This document shows, piece by piece, positions 55,201 through 64,000 of a stretch of 64,000 nt of DNA. The notes beneath the pieces are model-generated. The model was not told the DNA's origin, made no database searches, and saw only the letters and a list, made by a program, of their open reading frames with translations. The DNA is taken from contig JANJXV010000043.1 of the NCBI GenBank assembly GCA_024803745.1, forward strand, positions 2,205,501 to 2,269,500, in the 5' to 3' direction. This DNA comes from Megascapheus bottae (Eukaryota; Chordata; Mammalia; Rodentia; Geomyidae). How positions within the stretch are numbered: position 1 is the stretch's first letter; each line of letters opens with the position of its first letter. The position numbers and the translations under genes were made by a program.

Positions 55201-58200
55201 CCTCACCCTAACCCTAACCCTAACCCTCACCCTCACCCTAACCTTAATCCTAACCCCAACCCTAACCCTAACGCAAACCCTAACCCTAACCCTAACCCTA
55301 AACCTACCCCTACCCCTAACCCTAACGCTATCCCTAAACTGAACCTTAACCCTAAACATAACCCTAAGGGTCCATAACCCTAACCCTAACACTATCCATA
55401 ACCTTAACGCTAACCCTAACTCTAAACTTACCCTCACCCTAACCCTAACCATCAACCTAAACCCAACCCTAAACCTAACCCTCACCCTCACCCTAAACCT
55501 AACCCTCAACATACTCTAACCCTAACCCTAACCCTAACCCTTACGCTAAGATTAACAGTAACCCAAACCATAAACCTAATCCTAACCCTAACCCTCACCC
55601 TCACCCTAAAGCTAACCCTAACCCTCAACCTTACCCTAACTCTAAACCTAACCCTCACCCTCAACGTAACTCTAACCCGAACACTAACACTAACCCAAAC
55701 TCTTAACCTAACCCTACCCCTAACTCTCACACTCACAGTAACCCTTACCCTCAACCTCACCCTCACCTTAACCCTAAACCTCACCCTAAACCGAACCCGA
55801 ACCCTAACCCTAAACATAACCCCTAACTCCTAACCCTAAACCTAACCCTAAGGATCCCTATCTGTATACCTAATCCTAACCCTAACACTAACCCTAACCC
55901 TAGTCCTAGTCTCAACCTTAACCATAAACCTAACCGAAACCCTTACCCTAATGCTAACCCTACACTTAAGCCTAACCCTAAACATAACCCTAAGTGTAGC
56001 TAACCCTAACCCTAACCCTCACGCTCACGCTAACCATAACCCTAATCCTCACACTAACCCTAACCCTAACCCACACCGAAACCGTAAACCTAACAATAAC
56101 CCTAACCCAAACCTTAACCCTAACCCTAACACTCAACCTCACCCTATACCAAACCCTCACGATAACCCAACTCTAACCTCACCCTAACCCGCACTCTAAA
56201 CCTAACCCTAACCCTAACCCTCACATTAAACCTTACCCTAACCCTCAACCTATCCCTAACCCTAAACCAAACCCTAACCGTAACCCTAACCCTCACCCTA
56301 ACCCTAAACATAACCCTAACCCTAGCCCTACCCCTAACCCTACCCCTAACCCTAACACAAACATTAACTCTAACCCTAACGCTAACTCTAACCCTCACCT
56401 TAACCCTAACCCTAACCCTCAACGGAATCCTAACCCTCACCCTAACCTTAACCCTATCCCTCACCCTAACCCTTATCCTAACCCTAACCATCACCTAAAC
56501 CTCACCCTAACACTATCCCTAACCCTAACCCTGAACCTAACCCTGACCCTAAACGTAACCCTAACCATCAACCTAAACTTGGCACTAGCCCTAACCCTAT
56601 GCATAACCCTAACCCTAACTCTAATCCTAACATTAACAGTAATCTTAGTCCTAGCACTGACCCTAACCCTAACCCTAAACCTAACGCTAACCGTAACCTT
56701 AACCCTAACCCTAACCCTCACCCTAAGGGTCCCTAACCCTAACCCTAATCCTAAAGATAACCCTCTCCCTAACCCTAAATCTAACCCTAACCCTAACCCC
56801 TGTCCTAGCCCTAACCCGAACCCTAACCCTAACCCTAACCCTAACCCAAACGCTAACCCTAAACTTAACCCTAACCCTCAACATAAACCTAAGGGTCCCT
56901 AACCCTAACTCAAACCCTAACCCTTACCCTAACCCTAACCCTCAACCTAACCCTCCCCCAACCCTAAACCTAACCATAACACTCACCCCCACCATAACCA
57001 TAACCCTCACCATCAACCTCAACCTTACCCTAGCCCTAAACCTAACCCTCACCCTAACCCTTACCCAAAACCAAAATCTAAATCTGAGCATCAAACTTAG
57101 CCTAACCCTAACCCTACCCTCACTCTAAACCTCACCCTCATCCTTAACCTAAACCTCACCCTCACCCTAACCCTAAACTTAACCCTAACCCAAACCGTAA
57201 CCCTAAACCTAACCCTAATCCTAAACCTCGCCCTAACCCTCACATTCATCCTGATTCTAATCCTCTCTTAACCCTCACCCTAACCATCATTCTAACCCTC
57301 ACCCTAAACCTCACCCTAACCCTAACCCTAAACCTCACCCTAAACCTCTGCCTAATCATCCTCCAAACCCTCACCCGAAACCTAACTTTAACCCTCACCA
57401 TAACCCTAACCCTAACACTCACCCTAACACTCACCCCAACCAAAACACTAACCCTAACATTCACCTTAAAATTCACCATCACTCTAAACCTCACCCTCAT
57501 CCTCACCCTCACACTAACCCTCACCCTAACCTTCACCCTAACCCTAACCCTAGGCCAAACCCTAACCCTCACGCTAACAGTAATCCTAACCCTCACCCTA
57601 ACCCTAAACCTCATCCTCACCCTAACCCTCATCCCCACCCTCACCCTCACCCTAACCCTAACCCTAAACCTTACCCTAACTCTCACCCTAACCCTCAAAC
57701 TAACAGTAACCCTAACCCTAAGCCTAAACCTAAAACTAACCCTCACCCTAAACTTCACCCTAACCCTAACCCTAACCCTAACTCTCAAAATCACCTTCAC
57801 ACACACTCTAACCTTAAACCTAACCCAGACTCTAAGCCTCACCCTAACCCTCACCCTAACCCTAACCGTCACCATCGCCCTAACCTTCAGCCTCACCCTT
57901 ACCCTAATCCTGACCCCAAACCTAAACCACACCCTAAACCTCACTCTAACCCTAATCCTCACCCTAATTCTAACCCTAACCCTAACCCTAACACTCACCC
58001 TAACCCTAACCCTAAACCTTAACCTATCCCTAAACCTAACCCTAACCGTAATCCTAACCCTAACCCTCACACTACCCTAACCCTCACTTAACTCTAACCC
58101 AAACCCTTACCGTAAACGTAACCTAACCCTAACCCTAACCCTAATCGTAACCCTAAACATAACGTTCTCTGAACCTAACCCTAACCCTTAATCCAAACCC

Positions 58201-59356
58201 CAAACCTAACCATAAATGTAACCCTAACCCTAACCCTAAAGAAAACCCCTAACTGTTAACCCAAACCCTAACCCTTACATAAACCCTCACCCTCAGCCTC
58301 AGCTTCACAATAACCCTAACACAAACCCTAACCCTCACCCTAACTTTCACCCTAACACTCACCCTAACCCTAACCCTAACCCTAAAATTAACCGGAATTC
58401 TAAGCCTCACAATTAACCTCACCCTAACCCTAACCATATCCTTAACCCTAACTCTTAACACTAACCCTCACCCTCACCCTAAACCTCACCCTAACCTCAT
58501 TATCACCATAACCCTAATTGTAACCCTCACCCTAACCCTAACCCCACATCAACTTAACCCTCACCCTCACCCTCACCCTAACCCTAATCGTAACCCTGAC
58601 CCTAACCCTCACTCTAACCCCACCCTCACCCTAATCCTAACCCCAAAGCTAAACCTCAATCTCACAGTAACCTTAAACTTATCCCTAACCGTAACGTCAC
58701 CCTAATCCTCACCCTACCCCTAACTCGAGCCCAAACCCTAAACCTAACCCTCACCCAAACACTAACCCTCACCCTAACTCTCACCCTCACCTTCATCCTA
58801 ACTCTAACCCTAACCCTCACCCTAACCCTCACCCTAACCCTAACCCTAACCATAAAATGAGCCTAAACATAACCCTCAACATAACCCTCACCCTAACCCT
58901 AACCCTAAACCTAACCCTAATTCTAACACTCACTCTCACCCTAAAACTAACCCTAACCCAAACCCAAAAACTAACCCTCAATCTAACCCTAAACCTAACC
59001 CTTATCCTTACCCTAACCTTAACCCTAGTCCTAGTCCTAAACCTAACCATAAACCTAACCATAATCCTAACCCTTATGCTAACCCTAAGCTTAAACCTAA
59101 CCCTAACCCTGACTCTAAGGGTCCCTAACCTAACCCTCAGCCTTACACTAACTGTAGCACTCACCCTCACCCTAACGCTAACCCTAATACTAACACTCAT
59201 CCTAACCCTAACCCTAACCCTCACCCTAACCCTCACCTTAACCCTCATCCTAAACCTCATGCTCACCCTAACCCTCACCCTAACACTTCCCTAACCCTAA
59301 TACTATCAAACACTAACCCTAGTCCTAGCCCTAACGCTAACCATAAACCTAACCCT

Positions 59357-59367
59357 ATCTCTAATAT
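59357..59367. repeat. Target-site duplication, left copy
   Basis: ATCTCTAATAT, 11 bp, identical to 59,564-59,574. It lies directly next to the A-tail (T-run on the + strand) of the SINE. Confidence 0.93.
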
Positions 59368-59492
59368 ATTTTTTGCCAGTGCTGGGCTTGAGCTCAGGGC
59401 CTGAGCACTGTCCTTGGACTTTCTCAAGGCCAGAGCTCTACCACTTGAGCCTCAGCACCACTTCCGGCTTTTTTCTATGTATGTGGTACCGA

Positions 59493-59503
59493 GGAATCAA
59501 ACC
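59493..59503 (-). promoter_or_regulatory. RNA polymerase III B box of the SINE
   Basis: The minus strand reads GGTTTGATTCC, one base from the tRNA B-box consensus GGTTCGANTCC. The changed base is the C of the CpG, a typical methylation-decay substitution that may weaken the promoter. Confidence 0.8.
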
Positions 59504-59536
59504 CGGGTCTTCATGCATGCTAGGCAAGCACTTTAA

Positions 59537-59547
59537 CCACTAGGCCA
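59537..59547 (-). promoter_or_regulatory. RNA polymerase III A box of the SINE
   Basis: The minus strand reads TGGCCTAGTGG, which fits the TRGCNNAGTGG consensus. It lies about 17 bp from the 5' end of the element and 33 bp before the B box, the spacing expected in tRNA-derived SINEs. Confidence 0.82.
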
Positions 59548-59563
59548 AACTCCCGACCCCCCC

Positions 59564-59574
59564 ATCTCTAATAT
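59564..59574. repeat. Target-site duplication, right copy
   Basis: ATCTCTAATAT, identical to 59,357-59,367, at the 5' side of the minus-strand SINE. The site is one of the more AT-rich spots in the local array. Confidence 0.93.
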
Positions 59575-62500
59575 TAACGCTAATCCTAAACTTAACCCTA
59601 ACCCTAAACCTAACCCTAAGGGTCCCTAACCCAAATCCAAACCCTATCCCTTATCCTAACCCTAACCCTAACCCAAACCCTGACCCTAACCTTAACGCTA
59701 AACTTAACCGTAATCTTCACGCTAACCCTCACCCTCACCCTAACCCGAACCATCACTCGAACCCTAAAGTTAACCCTAACTCTAAGACTCACTCTAACCC
59801 AAACCCTAACCCTAACCCTAATCCTAATACTAAATCTCACCCTAATCCTCACAGCTAAGCCTCACCCTAACCCTAACTCTAACACTAACCCTAACACTCA
59901 CCCTAACCCTAAATATAATCCTAACCCTAACCTTAACCCTAATCCTAACGCTAACACTAACCCAAACCTAAATGTCCCTAACACTAACACTAACCCTAAA
60001 CTTAACCCCAAACCTAACCCCAATCCTAAGCTAACCCTAACCCTAACCCTAACACTAACACTAACCCTCACCCTAACCCTCACCCAAACCATAACCCTAA
60101 CCCTTTACTAACCCTAACCCTCACCCTAAAATCACCCTAAACCTAACCCTCACCCTCGAACTCACCCTCACCTTAACCCTCACCCTCACCCTCAGCCTCA
60201 TTCTAACCCTAACCCTAACCCTCACCCTAAACCTAACCCTAACCCCAACCCTAACCCCAGTCCTAGCCCATTTCCTAACCATAAACCCAACCCTAACCCT
60301 AACCCTAACCCTAATGCTCACCCATACCCTAACCATCACCCTCACCCTAACCCAAAACATAAACCTAAACCTAACCTTTATCCAAACTCTAACCCTAACC
60401 CCAACCCCAGTCCAACCCAAACCCTAACCCTCACCCAAACATAACCTTAACCCTAACCCCCTAAACCTAACCCTAACCCTAACAAAAACCCTAACCCTAA
60501 CACTAAACCTAACTCTAACCCTAAACCTAACCCTTACCCAAACCATAACCATAACCCTAAACATAATAGTTACCCTAACCCTCACCCTAAACCTAACCAT
60601 AACCCTCACCCTAACTCTCACACTCACCCTAACCCTCAATCCAACCCTAAACCTAAATATAACCGTAACCCTAACACTAACCCTAACCCTAACCATAAGG
60701 GTCCCTAAACCTATCCTTAACTCTTAACCCAAACCCTAACCCTAATTATAAAGGTAACCCTCACCCTAAGGCTAATCATAACCCCTAACTCCTAACCCAA
60801 ACCCTAATGCTAAACCCAAGCATCCCTAACCCTAACCCTAATCCTAACCCAAACCCTAAACCTAGTCCTAGCTCTAACCCTAACCATAATCCTAACCCTA
60901 ACCCTAAACCTAAAACTAACCCTAACCATAATACTCAACCTAACCCTAACCCTCACCCTAAACCTCAGCCCAACCCTAATCCTAACCCTAACCCTAACCC
61001 TCATCCTATCGCTCAACCTCACCCTCACCATCACCCTCACCCTCACCCTAACCCTAAACCTCACACTCATGCTCACCCTAACCCTAACCCTAACCCTAAT
61101 ACAAACCATAAACCTAGCCCTTGCCCTAACCCTATACATTACCCAACCCTAACCCAAATTCTAACTCTAACCCTAACCCTAAGGGTCCCAAAACCTAACC
61201 CTCATGCTAACCCTAACCGTAACACTCACCCTCACCTAATATTAACCCTAACACTAACCCCCACCCTAACCCTAACCTTAACCCTCACCCTAACCCTCAC
61301 CCTAATCCTAACCTAACCCTCACCCTAAAACTAAATCCTAATCCTAATCCTCACCATGACTCTCACTCTAACCCTAACCCTAACTCTAACCTATACCCTA
61401 ACCCTCACACTCACCCGAACCCTACTCTAACCCTAACCTTAAACCTAAGCCTATCCCTCACCCTCACCCTCACCCTCACCCTAACCATAGACCTAACCCT
61501 AACCCTCACCCTAACACTAAACCTAACCCTCACCCTAACCCTAACCCTAAAGCAAACCCCAACCCTAAACCTAATCCTAACCCTAACCCAAACCGAAAAC
61601 CTAAACCTAGCCCTAGCACTAACCCTAAACATAACTCTAACCCTAACCCTAATCCTAACACTAACCCTAAGGGTCCCTAAACCTAACCCTAACCCTTAAC
61701 CCAAACCCTAACCCTAAACGTAACCCTAACCCTAAACCTAAATAACACCTAACCCTAACCCAAACGCTTACCCTAAGTCTAACCCTAATCCTTACCCTAG
61801 TCCTAGGCCTAACCCTAACCCTAAACCTAATCCTAACCCTAAACCTAAGGCTAACCATAAACTTAACCCTAACCCGAACCGTAACCCTAAGGGTCCCTAA
61901 TCCTAACCTTAACTCTAACCCTAAAAGTAACACTAAACCTAACCCTAATCCTCAACCTAACCGTAACCCCAATCCTCACCCTCACCCTCACCCTAACACT
62001 GACCTTAAACCTAACCCTAAAACTACCCTAAACCTCACCCTAAACGTCACCCTAACCCTGACCCTCACGCTAACGCTCTTCGTAAACCTAAACCTAACCC
62101 TAACCCTAACCCTAACCCTAAAACTAACCCTGACCCAACTCTCACATTACCCTCACTCTAACCCTAACCCTAATCCGAACCCTAACCCTAATCCTCACAC
62201 TCACCCTCACTCTAAACCTAACATTAACGCTAACCCTCAACCTCATCCTAACCATAACCCTATTCCTAACCCTAACCCTAACATCTCCATTCCCCTAACT
62301 CTAATCCTAACCCTAAAATTTACCCTAACAATAACCCTAACGCTCACCCTCATCCTAACCATAACTCTCACTCTCACCCTCACCCTAACCCTAACCATCA
62401 CCCTATACCTCACACTAACCATAAGCCTAGTGCTAGACCTAACCCTAACAATAAACCTAACCCTAACCCTAACCGTAACCCTAACCCTCACCCTAACACT

Positions 62501-64000
62501 AACCCTCACCCTAACCCTAACCATCACTCTAACCCTCACCCTACCCCTAACCCTCACCCTAACCCTCAACCTAACCCTAAACCTAATCCTCACCCCAACC
62601 CTCACCCTCACCCTAACTCTATCCCTAAACCTTACCCTAACCTTTACCCTAACCCTAACCCTATCCCTAAACATCACCCTAACCCTCACCCTAACCCCAT
62701 CCTAACCCTAACCTTAACCGTAATCCTCACCCTCACCCTCATCCTCACCCTAAGCCTAACTCTAACCCTAACCCTAAACCTAACCCTAACACAAACACTA
62801 ACCCTATCCCTAACCATAACCCTAAACCTAACCTTATCCCTAACACTAACCCTCACCCTAAACCTAACCCTCACCCTGACCCTCACCCTCACCCTAACCC
62901 TAATTCAAATCCTAAACCTAGCCCTAGCCCTAGCCCTATACATAACCCTAAACTTAAACCTAATCCTAACCCTAACCCTAACCATAAATTTAAACCTATC
63001 CATAAACCTAACACTAACCATATCCCTAACCCTAAACCTAACACTAAGGGTCCCTAAACCTAACCCTAACTGTAACCGTGACCCTAACCCTCAGCCTCAC
63101 CCTCACTCTAACCCTCACTCTCACCCTCACCCTAACTGTACCCCTCACCCGCACCCTAAACCTAACTCTAACACTAACCTTCAACCCCACCCTCACCCTC
63201 AACCTAAGCATAACACTTACCCTAACTATAATGCTAAACCTCATCCTAACCCTGACCCTAAACCTAAACCTAACCCTCACCATCACCATCACCCTAACGC
63301 TAATACTAACCCTAAACCTAAACTTAAACCTCACCCTAACCCTAAACCTAAACCAAAACCTAACCCTAATCCTAACCCTAAGCCTCACCCTAAACCTCAC
63401 CCTAACTCAAACCCTCACATTAACCCTAACCATCACCCTAAACATCAGCCTCACCCTAACCTAACCCTCACCCTCAACCGCAGGCTCACCCTAACCCTCA
63501 CCCTCACCCTATACCTAAACCTAATCCCAATCCTAACCCTAACCCTAACCGTAACCCTCACTCTAAACCTCACAATAACCTTCACCCACACCCTCACATT
63601 TAACCTCGCACTCACCCTCACCCTATACCTAACCCTAACGCTTACCCTAATCCTAACCCTAACCCAAACCCTCATCCTAAACCCAACCCTAACCCTAAAC
63701 TTAACCCTAACCCTAATCCTTACCCTAACCCTAACCCTTACCTTAACAATCACCCTAATCCTAAAGCTCATCATAACCCAAACCCTATACCTAACCCTAA
63801 ACCTCACCCTCACCCTAACTCTAAATCTAACCCTAACCCTCATCCTCACCCTTACCCTAAAACTAACCCTCACCCTAACCCTCAGCCTAACTCTCACCCT
63901 AACCTTAACACTAACTCTCACCCTCACACTAAGCCTAACCCTAAACCTAACCCTAACCCTAACGCTCAAATTAAACATCATCCTCACCCTAACCCTAACC

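Larger units (their letters stand above)
59368..59563 (-). mobile_element. Dimeric ID-like SINE (IDL-Geo type), minus strand
   Basis: This is the only non-satellite sequence in the window. Read on the minus strand it starts near 59,563 with a GGGG-type head. It then shows an ID-like tRNA-Ala-derived part (TGGCCTAGTGG, GTGCTTGCCTAGCATGC, GGTTTGATTCC), a short AAAAAA linker at 59,469-59,474, and a second ID-like half (GCTCAAGTGGTAGAGCTC, 59,433-59,450). It ends with GGCAAAAAAT. It codes for no protein and would depend on L1 machinery. The perfect 11-bp flanking duplication shows one retroposition event into existing satellite. I recall this dimer architecture from geomyoid rodents. A different rodent ID derivative is the main alternative. 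Confidence 0.9.
53200..60850. repeat. Higher-order repeat, landmark spacing ~2.4-2.5 kb
   Basis: The word ACCCCTAACT, unusual because of its four C's, occurs at 53,427, 55,819, 58,245 and 60,781 (spacings 2,392, 2,426 and 2,536 bp). It is mostly followed by a spelling of CCTAACCCAAACCC. The preceding 200 bp of the first two copies align (CAACCTTACCCTAACTCTAA near 53,238 and 55,626). The last unit contains the SINE, about 196 bp plus duplication, which may partly explain its longer spacing. Confidence 0.68.
1..64000. repeat. Degenerate TTAGGG/CCCTAA satellite array spanning the window (HS-alpha-like)
   Basis: The + strand is a near-continuous run of 6-bp words based on CCCTAA. Most words are the exact hexamer or one substitution away (CCCTCA, CCCTGA, ACCTAA, CCATAA, CCGTAA, CACTAA, CTCTAA, CCTTAA, CCCAAA, CCCTAG). 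The 6-bp phase is mostly kept, so substitutions outnumber indels. GG is nearly absent from the + strand except at AAGGGT landmarks, so there is no orientation switch in 64 kb. Only the SINE near 59.4 kb breaks the array. A working vertebrate telomere would be far more homogeneous, so this is an internal satellite. From memory, kangaroo-rat HS-alpha satellite has a TTAGGG-type unit with many variant hexamers, which fits. Alternatives are another species' interstitial or subtelomeric telomere-like block. Confidence 0.93.
45650..64000. repeat. Satellite domain 3: CCCTAA/CCCTCA dialect
   Basis: The CCCTCA variant dominates again from about 45.8 kb and the domain-2 words stop (last TTATCCTCT near 45,441). 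Blocks A, B and C of domain 1 reappear. The distal part has a 2.4-2.5 kb landmark periodicity. The single SINE lies here. Stretches without a separate entry (49.0-49.7, 52.3-53.2 and 61.0-64.0 kb) contain only degenerate hexamers and AAGGGTCCC landmarks. Confidence 0.8.

Noticed and set aside
59368..59563. tRNA gene or pseudogene
   Set aside because: The A and B boxes are tRNA-like, but the element has a second ID-like half, an A-rich tail and a target-site duplication, which make it a SINE.
1..64000. Functional chromosome end (telomere)
   Set aside because: Homogeneous CCCTAA runs are only a few units long and variants are everywhere. Real vertebrate telomeres are near-perfect, and no transition to a homogeneous tract is seen at either edge.

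Overview
This window holds almost nothing but satellite DNA. From base 1 to base 64,000 the + strand is a degenerate CCCTAA hexamer array, so the minus strand reads TTAGGG-like throughout. The C-rich strand never switches orientation. I see no protein-coding gene, no rRNA or tRNA gene and no CRISPR array. Every long open frame reads as a low-complexity dipeptide (Leu-Thr, Pro-Asn, Arg-Val or Leu-Gly), which is what a hexamer repeat gives in its stop-free frames.

The one non-satellite sequence is a 196-bp SINE at 59,368-59,563 on the minus strand, flanked by a perfect 11-bp target-site duplication. Its head is an ID-type, tRNA-Ala-like promoter with A and B boxes. A short A-run links it to a second ID-like half, and it ends in an A-rich tail. 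This dimer looks like the ID-like (IDL-Geo) SINEs I remember from geomyoid rodents: kangaroo rats, pocket mice and pocket gophers. Kangaroo rats (Dipodomys) are also known for the abundant TTAGGG-type satellite HS-alpha. Together these suggest heterochromatin of a heteromyid rodent, probably Dipodomys. This is an inference from memory, not a database match. The array is too degenerate to be a working telomere end.

Layout. (1) About 1-24,200: CCCTAA mixed with CCCTCA, with diverged higher-order repeats. One block recurs near 0.6, 10.9, 19.4 and 46.1 kb; another repeats at about 2.2-2.3 kb through 5-10.9 kb; a pair sits 2.06 kb apart at 14/16 kb; and a nearly identical 398-bp unit is repeated at 18.2-19.4 kb. 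(2) About 24,200-45,650: a different dialect, CCCTAA with CCCTGA and CCCTAG. It carries conserved non-telomeric words, notably TTATCCTCTACTTCACC about 45 times, in mosaic modules, with recent local duplications of 32, 144, 221 and about 900-1,040 bp. (3) About 45,650-64,000: CCCTCA-rich again. It shares blocks with domain 1, including a 2-kb colinear copy of 21.9-23.9 kb at 50.2-52.2 kb and a copy of 16.5 kb at 48.2 kb, and has a 2.4-2.5 kb periodic landmark at 53.4-60.8 kb. Domain 2 therefore looks like a separate satellite subfamily inside, or expanded within, an older array.

Repeat copies were compared by eye. Boundaries of diverged copies are good to some tens of bases; exact coordinates are given for the SINE, its duplication and the short tandem units.
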